NCBI RefSeq assembly: GCF_027533845.1 | Contig: NZ_JAPZVN010000012.1 | Coordinates: 112,776-176,775 of the forward strand | Reading direction: 5' to 3' | From: Streptomyces sp. RPT161 | GTDB taxonomy: Bacteria > Actinomycetota > Actinomycetes > Streptomycetales > Streptomycetaceae | DNA length: 64,000 nt | Shown: piece after piece, positions 16,524 to 25,767 of the stretch | Position numbering within the stretch: position 1 is the first letter of the stretch | How the letters are laid out: every line of letters begins with the position of its first letter | Made by a program: the position numbers and the translations under genes | The notes under the pieces: generated by a model | The model's input: the letters and a program-made list of their open reading frames with translations, nothing else | Told to the model about the DNA's origin: nothing | Databases searched by the model: none

Positions 16524-17378
16524 CTAGGCCGTGCGTTGCGAGGCGGCGGCCTCGGGACGCAGGTCGGCCATGGTGAGCCGGCGCGCGGGCGGCTGCGGCA
16601 GCACGTGCCGGGAGACGGTCCGCGGACCGGGACCGACGTGCAGGAGTTCACCGGAGCGCAGGTTCCGCCAGCCCGGGTCGTCGTCCAGCCGTTCGCTGGC
16701 GATCACCACGGCCGGGGCGTCGGCCAGGTCGTGGGACCGTACCCGCAGCCGGCCGCCGCTGCCGGCGTGTTCCATACGACGGCCGGTGCCGCGCTCCAGA
16801 ACGTACAGATCGTGGGTGTCGGGATAGCGCAGGGCCCACAAGTCGTCGGCGGTGATCAGCACCAGGTTGAGCGCGAACACCGGCAGGTTCTCGGCGATCC
16901 AGCGGGCCGCGTGCGCGATGCCCGCGCCCACGTCGCCGCCGCGCGCCGCGGTCTCCCGGGTGATCAGCGCGAAGAAGCGCTCCGAGTCGGTGTCACCGCG
17001 TACCAGATCGAGGTCGTCGCCGAGGTGCCGGTCCAACGCGTCGAGTCCCTCGATGACGCCGTTGTGCGCGAGCAGCCGCCCCTGCTGGAGGAACGGATGG
17101 GTGTTGCTTTGCAGCAGCGCGCCGGTGGACGCGTAGCGCACATGCGCGACGAAGGTGGCCGACTCCACCCGCCTGGCCTCCTCGGCGAAGGCGCGGTCCC
17201 GGAAGGCGGCGATCGGCGCCTTGTGCACCTGGGGCGTTCCCGACGCGTCGTAGAACCCCAGACCGGTGCCGTCCGGGTCCCGGTGGCTCTGCGCGCTGAG
17301 GCTGTCCGGGGCCTGGAGCAACCAGAAGACCGCGCCCACCCGTTGCGGCGCGCTGCTCATGCCGAAGAGTCGGCACAT
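16524..17378 (-). CDS. Class II glutamine amidotransferase (YafJ/EgtC-like)
   Basis: 284 aa. Start ATG 17378 places Cys at position 2 (MCRLFGMS), the N-terminal nucleophile after Met removal, and AAGGAGGA lies upstream. AHVRYASTG and NTHPF, then LAHNGVIEG, are the glutamine-binding motifs of class II amidotransferases; DTDSERFFALI follows. Without a fused synthetase domain it resembles YafJ/EgtC types, which hydrolyse gamma-glutamyl amides. No ergothioneine genes are nearby. It is divergent from the L,D-transpeptidase gene. Confidence 0.85.
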   Translation of the reverse strand: MCRLFGMSSAPQRVGAVFWLLQAPDSLSAQSHRDPDGTGLGFYDASGTPQVHKAPIAAFRDRAFAEEARRVESATFVAHVRYASTGALLQSNTHPFLQQGRLLAHNGVIEGLDALDRHLGDDLDLVRGDTDSERFFALITRETAARGGDVGAGIAHAARWIAENLPVFALNLVLITADDLWALRYPDTHDLYVLERGTGRRMEHAGSGGRLRVRSHDLADAPAVVIASERLDDDPGWRNLRSGELLHVGPGPRTVSRHVLPQPPARRLTMADLRPEAAASQRTA

Positions 17379-17547
17379 GTCGCTTTTCCTCCTTCTCTCT
17401 GCCGCCGGGGGCCTGGGGTACGAGGATGACAGCACTCACAGCCGACGGCGGTAACGTCTTGTGTTCCGGGCGAGTTGGGCCGCAACCGAAACACGTGGTC
17501 CGGATGTCCTGGGTGTTGTCGGGTTGTGCAGGGTGACGAGGGGCAGG

Positions 17548-18798
17548 GTGTTGAAGCGCACAGTTGGGAGATCGAAGGTCGGGGGAGCGAAGGGAGCCGC
17601 GGCGTACCGCAGGCGTGCCGCTGCCGCCGCGGTGGGACTGTCGGCGCTGGCGCTGGGGGTGAGCGCCTGCTCGACTCCGGCCCACGGCCAGGGAGCCGGG
17701 AGCGCTGCCGCCGCCGTGGACCCGGCGAAGATCACAGTGACCATGGACAAGGACTCCTCCGGGGACGTGGTGCCGGACAAGCCGGTGAAGATCGGCGTGC
17801 AGGACGGCAAGCTCGCCTCGGTCACCGTGGCCGACTCCAAGGGCGACGCGATACCCGGCACCCTTGACGCGGCCACCGGCACCTGGACCCCCAGCTCGCC
17901 GTTCGGCGTCGGCTTGAACTACACGCTGCGGGCCAGCGCCACCACTCCCGGCCACAACGGCAGGCCCGCCACGCAGCAGGTCAACTTCACGGTGGAGACG
18001 CCGGGCAAGGCGCTGGAGCTGGACTCGATCACCCCGGCCAAGGGCGCCGTGGTCGGGGTCGCCATGCCGATCTCGATCGTCTTCTCCCACCCGGTGGCCG
18101 ACTCCGCCAAGGCCTCGGTGGAGAAGCAGCTGAAGGTCACCACCAGCCCGGCGGTGACCGGCTCCTGGCACTGGTTCGGGGACGAGCGGGTGGACTGGCG
18201 CCCGCAGCAGTTCTGGAAGTCCGGTACGCATGTGACCGTCGACGCCAACCTCAACGGCGTCAACGACGGCAACGGCCGCTACGGGACGCACAACTACGAG
18301 CACAGCTTCACCATCGGCAGCGATGTCGAGGCCGTCTCCGACACCGCCAGCCACAAGCTGAACGTCTACCAGGACGGCAAGCTGGTCCGCTCGCTGGCCG
18401 CGGACAGCGGCAAGGCCGGCTTCTCCACCTGGGGCGGCACCATGGCGGTGATCGACAAGCAGCCGGTGGTGGAGATGACCTCGTGCAGCGTCGGCATCCA
18501 GTGCGACAAGAACGGGCCGAACTACTACGACCTGAAGCTGCCCTGGGACGTGCACCTGACGGACTCCGGCACCTACGTCCACTACTCCACCGGCGACACC
18601 GATCCCGGCCTGGACAACAACTCCCACGGCTGCATCCACCTGTCGCTCGACGACGCGAAGTGGTTCTACAACTTCGTGAAGCAGGGTGACCCGGTGACCG
18701 TCAAGGGCGAGCCGAAGAACGCCGCGCCGGACAACGGCTACGCCGACTACAACCTCGACTGGTCGCAGTGGGTCGCGGGGAGCGCGCTGCACTCCTGA
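17548..18798 (+). CDS. L,D-transpeptidase lipoprotein
   Basis: 416 aa from GTG 17548, with GAGGGG upstream. Lipobox VSAC puts the lipidated Cys at 41. Residues ~55-270 hold Ig-like repeats typical of actinobacterial Ldt enzymes. The YkuD catalytic domain follows, with SHGCIHLS placing His360 and Cys362. The enzyme makes 3-3 cross-links between meso-diaminopimelate residues in peptidoglycan, outside the membrane. The size and architecture match mycobacterial LdtMt2-like proteins. Confidence 0.92.
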   Translation: MLKRTVGRSKVGGAKGAAAYRRRAAAAAVGLSALALGVSACSTPAHGQGAGSAAAAVDPAKITVTMDKDSSGDVVPDKPVKIGVQDGKLASVTVADSKGDAIPGTLDAATGTWTPSSPFGVGLNYTLRASATTPGHNGRPATQQVNFTVETPGKALELDSITPAKGAVVGVAMPISIVFSHPVADSAKASVEKQLKVTTSPAVTGSWHWFGDERVDWRPQQFWKSGTHVTVDANLNGVNDGNGRYGTHNYEHSFTIGSDVEAVSDTASHKLNVYQDGKLVRSLAADSGKAGFSTWGGTMAVIDKQPVVEMTSCSVGIQCDKNGPNYYDLKLPWDVHLTDSGTYVHYSTGDTDPGLDNNSHGCIHLSLDDAKWFYNFVKQGDPVTVKGEPKNAAPDNGYADYNLDWSQWVAGSALHS

Positions 18799-18801
18799 CG
18801 G

Positions 18802-19008
18802 TCAGCCGTCCTCCTCTTCGAGGACCCGGATGACGCTGTTCGGGCAGAGTTGTTCGGCCAGCCGGGCCTTGTCGCGCAGTTCGGGCGGCGGCTGGTCGTC
18901 GAGCACGACGACCATGCCGTCCTCGTCGGACTGGTCGAACAACTCCGGGGCGTGCAGGGCGCATTGACCGGCGCCCTGGCAGCGGCCGCGGTCGATCCGT
19001 ATGCGCAT
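18802..19008 (-). CDS. 3Fe-4S type ferredoxin, P450 partner
   Basis: 68 aa from ATG 19008 with GGAGTG upstream. Cys10, Cys16 (CQGAGQC) and Cys55 (CPNSVI) are the three cluster ligands. It starts 5 nt after the P450 stop, so the two form an operon, and it is the probable direct electron donor. The downstream end is 3 nt from the convergent L,D-transpeptidase stop. Confidence 0.9.
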   Translation of the reverse strand: MRIRIDRGRCQGAGQCALHAPELFDQSDEDGMVVVLDDQPPPELRDKARLAEQLCPNSVIRVLEEEDG

Positions 19009-19013
19009 GGCGA

Positions 19014-20234
19014 TCACTCCTGCCAGGTGACGGGCAGCTGGTGGACGCCGTAGATGAACATGTCGTCGCGCAGCGGCACCTGGTCCGCGGGCACCGCCAA
19101 CCGAAGCGTGGGGAAACGCCGGAGGAGCGCCGGATAGCCGATGCGCATCTCCATGCGCGCCAGTTGCTGGCCCAGGCACTGGTGGACGCCATGGCCGAAG
19201 GCGATGTGGTGCGCGGCGCTACGGGTGACGTCCAGGTCGTCGGGTTCGGGGAACCGCTCGGGGTCCCGGTTGGCCGCGGCGACCGAGGCGACCACCGTCT
19301 CGCCCTCGCGCACCTTGACCCCGGCGAACTCGACGTCCTCCCGGGCCACCCGGACGACGCCGAACTGCACGATGGTCAGGTACCGCAGCAGCTCCTCGAC
19401 CGCGTTGTCCACCACGTCGGGGCGCTCGCGCAGGGCGCGGGCCTGCTCTGGGTGGCACAACAGGGCGAAGGTGCCCAGTGCCAGCATGTTGGCGGTCGTC
19501 TCGTGTCCCGCGATGAGCAGCAGTTGGCCGAGCCCGGTCAGCTCCTGGTCGGTCAACCCCGCGGACGGGTCCTCGCCGCGGATCAGCTGCGACAGCAGCG
19601 CGTCATCCGGAAGCTGGCGCTTGATCGCCACGAGGGACCGCATGTAGTCCCACAGCGCGTCCCGTGCCGCGTACACCGACTCCTTCGGCTCGTCCAGCCG
19701 GAACAGGGTGGCCGTCCACCGCTGGAAGTCGGCCCGCTCGGCGTACGGCACGCCGAGCAGTTCGCAGATCACCAGTGACGGGATCGGCCGGGCGAAGGTC
19801 TCCACCAGGTCGACCGGCGGGCCGGCGCGCTCCATCGCGTCCAGGTGGTCGGCGACGATCCGCTCGATGCGCGGCGCCAGCTCGCGCATCCGCCGCACCG
19901 TGAACCAGCGCGTCACCAAGCGGCGGTAGCGGGTGTGCTCTGGCGGGTCCATGCCGATCAGCGAGCCCGGCACCCGTGGATCGCCGTCGCGGATCGGGAA
20001 CGCCCGTACCGGCGAGGAGGCCCGGCGGCGGTCGGAACTGAACCGTAGGTCCTCCAGCAGGGCACGGACGTCCTCGTACCGGGTCAGCAGCCAGCCGACC
20101 TTCCCGTCCGGGAAGGCGAGTCTGCTGATCGGCCGACTGCGCCGCAGCTCGCCGTACTCCTCGGGCGGATCGAACGGGCAGCCTCGGTGCGTGGGCAGCG
20201 GGACCGGGGACGGCGTGGGCGATATGACAGACAC
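19014..20234 (-). CDS. Cytochrome P450
   Basis: 406 aa from GTG 20234, with AAGGAG upstream; the longer frame to 20312 has no ribosome binding site. The I-helix motif AGHETTANM, the ExxR motif in EELLRYL, and the haem loop FGHGVHQCLGQQLAR with Cys353 are all intact, so a functional CYP105-like monooxygenase is likely. The ferredoxin is encoded next; a reductase could come from the unit at 7647. The substrate is not predictable. No biosynthetic genes adjoin it. Confidence 0.92.
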   Translation of the reverse strand: MSVISPTPSPVPLPTHRGCPFDPPEEYGELRRSRPISRLAFPDGKVGWLLTRYEDVRALLEDLRFSSDRRRASSPVRAFPIRDGDPRVPGSLIGMDPPEHTRYRRLVTRWFTVRRMRELAPRIERIVADHLDAMERAGPPVDLVETFARPIPSLVICELLGVPYAERADFQRWTATLFRLDEPKESVYAARDALWDYMRSLVAIKRQLPDDALLSQLIRGEDPSAGLTDQELTGLGQLLLIAGHETTANMLALGTFALLCHPEQARALRERPDVVDNAVEELLRYLTIVQFGVVRVAREDVEFAGVKVREGETVVASVAAANRDPERFPEPDDLDVTRSAAHHIAFGHGVHQCLGQQLARMEMRIGYPALLRRFPTLRLAVPADQVPLRDDMFIYGVHQLPVTWQE

Positions 20235-20438
20235 GGGCGGCGCTCCTTTCCACCGGCGAGTCGGCCGCACGACCGTCCCTCGAGCGGCCGACCCACGAGC
20301 AAGCCCTCTCACCTACCAGGGTAGTCCGTTGCCAGGGGCAACATATCGTTCACTTGTTCACTTTCCGCTGGATCCGCGGCCGCCGGGGCACCGGCGCGGA
20401 GCTGCCAACGGTGGCGGTGACCCGGCGCGGAAGCGCCC

Positions 20439-20528
20439 TCACCTCGTGAGGCTCAGGGTGACCAGGAAGGTGACGGCGCGCCGGATCGTCAGAAGGAAAA
20501 CGAACGGCTTGAATCGCCCGGTCGGCAT
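20439..20528 (-). CDS. Candidate 29-aa membrane peptide
   Basis: ATG 20528 is preceded by AGGGGAAG at ideal distance. The peptide starts MPTGRFKPFVFLLTIRR, continues with a hydrophobic AVTFLVTLSL stretch and ends TR. It is basic with one potential membrane segment and no Cys. It stands alone, on the same strand as the P450 and the APC permease. The ribosome binding site and amphipathic design support a translated small protein or leader peptide, but nothing else confirms it. Confidence 0.4.
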   Translation of the reverse strand: MPTGRFKPFVFLLTIRRAVTFLVTLSLTR

Positions 20529-20653
20529 GACTTCCCCTGTGTGGTACGGCTTTTCCTGTGCGTGGCGCCCGGCAGCATAGCCCCGGGCGCCCCACCCGAC
20601 GTTTTACGCGCAGCGGCACCGCACCCGCACAACCTCCTATGGCGTAACGGCAT

Positions 20654-22270
20654 TCAGCCCGGCCCGACCCCGTCCAGATAGCGCTGCGTGCCGCGCCGCC
20701 TCAAGTGGCGCTCCGCGCCGCCGAGTCCGCCGACGTAGCTGAGCAGCGCGATCGCGGCCACCAGTATCGAGTCGTACGGCGCCGCGATCACCCCGGCGCC
20801 GTGGAAGCTGCCCAGCTTCGACATCGCCGTCATCGCCGCCAGATAGCCGACCAGCCACAGGCCGTGCAGCAGATCCCGCCAGTCGAAGCCGTCCCGCCGG
20901 TGCTCCCAGGCGTGCCATGAGTACCCGACGGCGGTGGCCACGGCCAGCGCCAGCAGCACGTAGTGCAGCCGGTCCCAGCCCGACCAGTAGAAGATCAGCG
21001 CCGTCACGGTGAAACTGACCGGGGCGAGCAACGCCACCCCCGGTACCAGCCGGGCCATCTGCCGCCCGGAGCGGCGGATCGCCTGCGCGGAGACCAGGCT
21101 CATCGAGTAGCCGAGCAGCGTGAGGATGCTGGTGACCGCGATGATGTGCGGCCAGTCCCGCAGGAACACCAGGAAGCACGCGCTCAGCACGAAGTTCACG
21201 GCCAGGGCGTTGCGGGGAATGCCGGATCTGGTGTGCACCGCGCCGATGCGCTGCGGCAGCAGCCCGTAGTGCGGCAGCCCCATCGCGTACGCGGCGCGGC
21301 TGCCCTCCGCCGTGTAGACCAGTGCGGAACCGGCCGGGGATCCCACGGCGTCCACCGAGAGCAGCATAGACAGCCAGAACAGGTTGAGCGCCTTGGCCAG
21401 ATACAGGTACGTGGACTGCTGGTTGACGCCCGAGGACCAGCCGTGCGCCAGGTTGGCGTGCGGTATCGCCCCGAGGAAGGCCAGTTGCAGTACCACGTAC
21501 AGCGCCAGCGACCCCAGCAGCGCGGTCGCCACCGCGCGCGGGATGTCACGGCGCTGCCCGGTCGCCTCGCCGGCGAAGTCCAACGGCGCCTGGAAACCGG
21601 TGAACGCGAAGACCGCCCCCGCCGTGGTGATCGCGGTCAGCGCCACCGGATAGCCGTTCGGGGCAAGGCCGCCGTGCCCGGTGAGGTTGTGCCGGTCGAA
21701 GTGCGCGGCGAGCAGCGCCAGCGCGGTCACGGTGGGCACCGCGATCTTCCCGATGGTGATCAGCAGGTTGAACCGGGCGAACAGCCGCACCCCGAACCAG
21801 TTCAGCAGAACGAAGGCGCCCATCAGCCCCAGGCCGAGCAGATAGCCCCACGGCGCCAGACTCGATCCGGAGTACAACCACGGCCAGTGCGGGCGCAGAT
21901 AGGCGATCGCCGCGGTCGCCTCACCCGGCGGATTGGTGGCGTAGGCCAGCCAGATGCACCAGCTGGCGAACGTGCCCACCAGCCGCCCCGAACTGTGGAA
22001 CGGCCAGCGCACCAGCCCGCCCGACATCGGATAGGAGGCCCCCAGCTCGACCAGCACCAGAGCCATCGGCACCAGCGCGAGGCCCGCGATCACCCAGGTC
22101 AACAGCGCGGCGGGACCGGCCTCCTGGGCCGCGTACATCGGGGTCAGCAGCCATCCGGAACCCAGGATGCCGCCGAGTGCGATACCGGTGAGGTGCCAGA
22201 ACCCCAGCGCTCTGCGTAGACCGGGGTCGCTCGCCGCGTTGCTGACGCCTCTGCTGGTCGTCGTCGCCAT
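20654..22270 (-). CDS. APC-superfamily amino acid/amine permease
   Basis: 538 aa, ATG 22270. Twelve or more hydrophobic segments are visible. The first membrane helix, GIALGGILGSGWLLTP, carries the Gly-rich substrate-backbone motif of APC transporters, and the helix-6 region (GAVFAFTGFQAPLDFAGE) is also typical. It probably imports an amino acid or amine. It is divergent from the EACC1-caspase genes and shows no functional link to them. The C-terminal ~60 residues extend past the last helix and are basic. Confidence 0.87.
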   Translation of the reverse strand: MATTTSRGVSNAASDPGLRRALGFWHLTGIALGGILGSGWLLTPMYAAQEAGPAALLTWVIAGLALVPMALVLVELGASYPMSGGLVRWPFHSSGRLVGTFASWCIWLAYATNPPGEATAAIAYLRPHWPWLYSGSSLAPWGYLLGLGLMGAFVLLNWFGVRLFARFNLLITIGKIAVPTVTALALLAAHFDRHNLTGHGGLAPNGYPVALTAITTAGAVFAFTGFQAPLDFAGEATGQRRDIPRAVATALLGSLALYVVLQLAFLGAIPHANLAHGWSSGVNQQSTYLYLAKALNLFWLSMLLSVDAVGSPAGSALVYTAEGSRAAYAMGLPHYGLLPQRIGAVHTRSGIPRNALAVNFVLSACFLVFLRDWPHIIAVTSILTLLGYSMSLVSAQAIRRSGRQMARLVPGVALLAPVSFTVTALIFYWSGWDRLHYVLLALAVATAVGYSWHAWEHRRDGFDWRDLLHGLWLVGYLAAMTAMSKLGSFHGAGVIAAPYDSILVAAIALLSYVGGLGGAERHLRRRGTQRYLDGVGPG

Positions 22271-22446
22271 CCGATCTCCCCCGTGAGTCAGTGGGCGGTG
22301 CTGCGCCTTCGGCGAGGGTGACCACTGCTCTCCGCCCCGTTGTCCGACGGAGCGTCAACCCCTCCTTCCAGGTTCCCACTTCTTAGCACGCGCACCGTAA
22401 GTACGCTGGTTCTGTTCCGAACTTCACCGGACCTGCGGAGCCACTC

Positions 22447-22830
22447 TTGGACATCGCCATCACGTGCGCGGGCACGAACCCGGCCCAGGAACTGCGTCTG
22501 CTACGCCAGTGGTTGCCCAAGGCCGACCCCGAACTCGCCCTTGACTTCGACAGGCAGGAGAGCTCCAGCGAGCATCTGGGCGGCGAGCTGGTGACCGAGG
22601 TGCTCACCGGGATCAGCGCCGCCGCCGACATGGTGGCACTGTGCGCGGCCGTGGCCGGATGGGTGCACAACCGGTTCGGACGCAATGTCGACACCAGGCC
22701 CAGGGTCCAGCGGAGTCCGGCGCCGGACGGCGCCGCCACGGTCACCACGGTGGTGGTCGGGCCGGTGACCGTCACCGTGGTCACCGCGCCCGGCGAGCCC
22801 CTGCCCGTGGTCTCCCGCGATGACGGCTGA
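22447..22830 (+). CDS. EACC1-type effector-associated protein (TTG start)
   Basis: 127 aa. No ATG or GTG suits; TTG 22447 has GGAG 6 nt upstream and gives the expected DIAITCAG N-terminus. The order is: a strand, a helix with ELRLLRQWL, a strand (ALDFDRQES), then a long helix (TEVLTGISAAADMVALCAAVAGWVHNRF) and a C-terminal Thr/Val beta-hairpin. This is the layout of the EACC1 family (effector-associated constant component 1) found beside caspase, trypsin and other effectors in bacterial conflict systems. It overlaps the caspase gene by 11 nt, so the products are probably made in fixed ratio. It may sense or relay the trigger to the effector; that role is inferred. Confidence 0.78.
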   Translation: MDIAITCAGTNPAQELRLLRQWLPKADPELALDFDRQESSSEHLGGELVTEVLTGISAAADMVALCAAVAGWVHNRFGRNVDTRPRVQRSPAPDGAATVTTVVVGPVTVTVVTAPGEPLPVVSRDDG

Positions 22831-25705
22831 CCCACTGGATGTCGCCCATCTGCTCAGCATCGGTGTGTCCGAGTACCCCGACCCCCACTACGGCGACCGG
22901 CGCTCGCTCGCCAGCAGCGCCAGGGCGCTGGAGAAGGCGCTGAGCGGGGGTAACAGCATCTGGGCGATCCCCGAGGGCGGCAGCACCGTGCTGACCGGTT
23001 TCGTCACCCTCCGCCAGTGCCTGTACGCCCTCAAGGAGGCCGCCGCCGTCCCCACCGACCTGCTCATCGTCTACCTCGGCTGTCATGGCAGCCGCTTCAT
23101 GAGCAATCCCGACGAACTGCAACTCGCCCTGTCCGACTCCGACTTCGACTACTTCAACCTCCATCTGTCGTTCCGCCAGGTGAAGGAGATCCTGCGCAAC
23201 GCGGTGGCGCGCCGGAAGCTGCTGCTCCTGGACTGCTGCTACGCGGACGACTCCTTCCTCGGCGCCCGCCGCGACAACACGGCGCTGGAGGTGGTCGGGG
23301 TGTGCACCCTGGCGGCGACCGAGTACCGGGTGGAGGCCAGCTCGGTGTGGAAGGAGACCGGGTACACCGGCTTCGCCGGGGCCCTTGTGGAGGTACTGGA
23401 GCAGGGCATCGCGGAGGGGCCCGCCGAGCTGACCATCAGCGACGTCTTCGAGGCGGTCAAGTCCCGCATGGTGGCGGCGGGACTGCCGCAGCCGGGCATG
23501 CGGGGCGACGCGGACCGGCTGGTACTGGTGCGCAACCCGGAGTTCCGGCCGGGACCCGACGACATCGACCCGCCCACCGCCGAGCTGTCCCCGCTGCTCG
23601 ACCTGCCGCCCGCCGAGTTCGCCGGACATGTGACGGGACCGCCCGACGGTGCCCCGGCGCCGGAGGCCGAACGGCTGCTGGCGGGCTTCGTCGACCACCG
23701 TACGCTCGCCGACATCGCGCTGCTGATCGGCGAGTTCACCGGGGCCGGTCGACCGGACCACGTCGCCGCCACCGCGGAGCGGGTGCTCGCCCAGCGGGAC
23801 AGCGCCGACTTCGCCGCCCTGATCCATCTGTCGCACGGCGACGATGCCATCCTGGACACGCTGACCAGCCGCTCCGTCGACACCTTCGCCGTGGTGCTCG
23901 GCGGACTGCTGCTCAGGGAGTGCGAGCTGTGCGCGCGGGTGGCCGACGAGTTGTGCGCCCGGCCGCCGGTCGCCGACTGGACATCGCACCAACTCGTCGA
24001 ACTACTGGCCCGGATGCGGCACGGAACCGGAACCGACGCGCCACGCGACCGTGTGCTCGGCGCGCTGTCGGTCGACCGGCTCAGCGCACTGGCCACGCAC
24101 CTGTGGGAGGCCGACGACCACCGGGGCATGCCGCCCGAGCGCCGCCGGGACGCGGTGGACGCGGTGGAACGGATCGCCGCGCTGGCCCCGCCCGGGAAAC
24201 TGTACGAACTGGCGTCGGTGATGGCCGCGTCCGGCCAACGGGAGCTGGGCAACGCCCTGTTGGAGGCCGCGGCAGACGGCCGGTCCGCGGCCGATCTGGC
24301 CGAGCTGCTGCATCTCGCCGGGGCGGATCCGGACTTCGCCGAGCTGCTGCGGTTCACCGCGTTGCGACGGCACCCACCGCGGTTCCTGCTGCCGGTGCTG
24401 GACGCGCTGCCGGACGGGCCGCGGGCCGCTGTGCTGGACTGCGCCGCACAGCAGCCGCACGGGCTGTCGGTGCGTGATCTGTCCCGGCTGCTGTTGCTGC
24501 TCCACCACGAGGGGCGTGCCGACACCCTGGAGTCGGCGCTGGACGCGGCGATCCGGCACCGGCCGCCCGACCAACTGGCCGCCATGGCCGTCCAGTTGTA
24601 CCGGTACGGCGGCCGACGGATGGCCGGGCTGGTGACCGGACGGCTGGTGCTGGCCGGGGCGCCCACCGTGGAGAAGACCATCGAGGTGATGCGCCTGCTC
24701 CAGGAGGCGAAGCAGGACCTGATGGTCGCCGCGATGCTCAACCGGGCGGCGTGGGGCCTGCGCGCGGACAGCGCGCTCCACGTCGCCTGCCGACTGGCCG
24801 ATCTTGGGTTCCAGCAACTGGCACGCGCACTGGTCCGCCGGGTGGTCCGCACGCTGTCGGACCGTACGGCCTGCGGCGTGGACGATGCGTTGGTCGGGGC
24901 ACTGGACGGGTTCACGACCCTGCCGGGCGCGACACACGACCAACTGCCCTGGCTGCTGGGGGCACTCACCGAGTTCTGCACCGCCCAGCAGGTGTGGACC
25001 CTGATCACCTGGGTCCGGCCGCGCTGCCACGCCGGTGAGGAGATAGTGCTCAACTGGGTCTGCCGGATCTGGCCGGTGGCGCGGATCGAAGACCTGGCCG
25101 ACATCATGGACCACGAAAGCTACGGGGCGCTGGCCCGGCAGCTCATGGCCGAGGCGATCGAGGTCTTCACCGAACGGCGCCCCCAGGGCGCCGAGACCGC
25201 GGAACTCATCCTGGTGCTACACCGGCGCCTGGAGCGCCGGCCGTTCAGGAAGGCGTCGCAGAAGCTGGTGGTGAGCCTGGCGGGCAAGCGCGATCCGGAA
25301 CAGGTGATGCGGCTGGTCGACCGCCTTGTCGGCGCCGACGAGTACCATCCGCTGCACGACGTACTGTGCGACGCGGTGGTACGGCACTTCGACGTGGACG
25401 CGCTGATCGCGTTGCCGGGCGTGCTGAAGACCAAGCAGCTCACCATCGTCCAGGAGATGGCGATGGCGGCGCTGGTCAGCCCGGCCCGGGTGCCGCCCGA
25501 GCGAGTCCCCGACGTGCTCCAGGCACTGCACGACGCGGGCAGCCCCCAGGAGGACCTGGCGGACATCTGCCGCTACATCGGCGCCCGCCGCAGGGTCGAC
25601 CACACGGACGTGATCCGCTGCCTGCGCGCGGCAAGCCTTTACCCCGAGGCAGCCGCCTACGCCAAGGGCACCGATTCCGGCCGCCGCCGCTTCTACGTAC
25701 CGTAG
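22820..25705 (+). CDS. Caspase-like protease with large helical C-terminus, EACC1-associated
   Basis: 961 aa, ATG 22820. Residues ~8-240 are a caspase (C14) fold. LLSIGVSEYPDP is the first strand, VYLGCHGSRF gives catalytic His89, and LLLLDCCYADD gives Cys140 at the position of the usual D-x-C nucleophile. Both catalytic residues are present, so it should be active. Residues ~250-950 are almost entirely helical, with degenerate repeats of 30-60 residues (for example DQLAAMAVQLYRYGGRR) and no recognisable enzyme domain. In EACC1 systems such arrays are thought to sense or scaffold, while the caspase executes proteolysis of cell components during infection. No NTPase or STAND gene is adjacent. 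Target unknown. Confidence 0.87.
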   Translation: MTADPLDVAHLLSIGVSEYPDPHYGDRRSLASSARALEKALSGGNSIWAIPEGGSTVLTGFVTLRQCLYALKEAAAVPTDLLIVYLGCHGSRFMSNPDELQLALSDSDFDYFNLHLSFRQVKEILRNAVARRKLLLLDCCYADDSFLGARRDNTALEVVGVCTLAATEYRVEASSVWKETGYTGFAGALVEVLEQGIAEGPAELTISDVFEAVKSRMVAAGLPQPGMRGDADRLVLVRNPEFRPGPDDIDPPTAELSPLLDLPPAEFAGHVTGPPDGAPAPEAERLLAGFVDHRTLADIALLIGEFTGAGRPDHVAATAERVLAQRDSADFAALIHLSHGDDAILDTLTSRSVDTFAVVLGGLLLRECELCARVADELCARPPVADWTSHQLVELLARMRHGTGTDAPRDRVLGALSVDRLSALATHLWEADDHRGMPPERRRDAVDAVERIAALAPPGKLYELASVMAASGQRELGNALLEAAADGRSAADLAELLHLAGADPDFAELLRFTALRRHPPRFLLPVLDALPDGPRAAVLDCAAQQPHGLSVRDLSRLLLLLHHEGRADTLESALDAAIRHRPPDQLAAMAVQLYRYGGRRMAGLVTGRLVLAGAPTVEKTIEVMRLLQEAKQDLMVAAMLNRAAWGLRADSALHVACRLADLGFQQLARALVRRVVRTLSDRTACGVDDALVGALDGFTTLPGATHDQLPWLLGALTEFCTAQQVWTLITWVRPRCHAGEEIVLNWVCRIWPVARIEDLADIMDHESYGALARQLMAEAIEVFTERRPQGAETAELILVLHRRLERRPFRKASQKLVVSLAGKRDPEQVMRLVDRLVGADEYHPLHDVLCDAVVRHFDVDALIALPGVLKTKQLTIVQEMAMAALVSPARVPPERVPDVLQALHDAGSPQEDLADICRYIGARRRVDHTDVIRCLRAASLYPEAAAYAKGTDSGRRRFYVP

Positions 25706-25742
25706 GCACCGGGCATCTGGCCCTGGTTGCCCACCAAGGGGT

Positions 25743-25758
25743 CGGGGGTCCGCCCCCG
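25743..25758. terminator. GC hairpin between convergent caspase and GH76 genes
   Basis: CGGGGG-TCCG-CCCCCG lies in the 62-nt gap between the two stop codons and could terminate both transcripts. Confidence 0.5.
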
Positions 25759-25767
25759 GGCGAACCC

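Noticed and set aside
22271..22446. Additional conflict-system gene upstream of EACC1
   Set aside because: The 176-nt gap to the divergent permease contains no frame with a ribosome binding site or codon bias.
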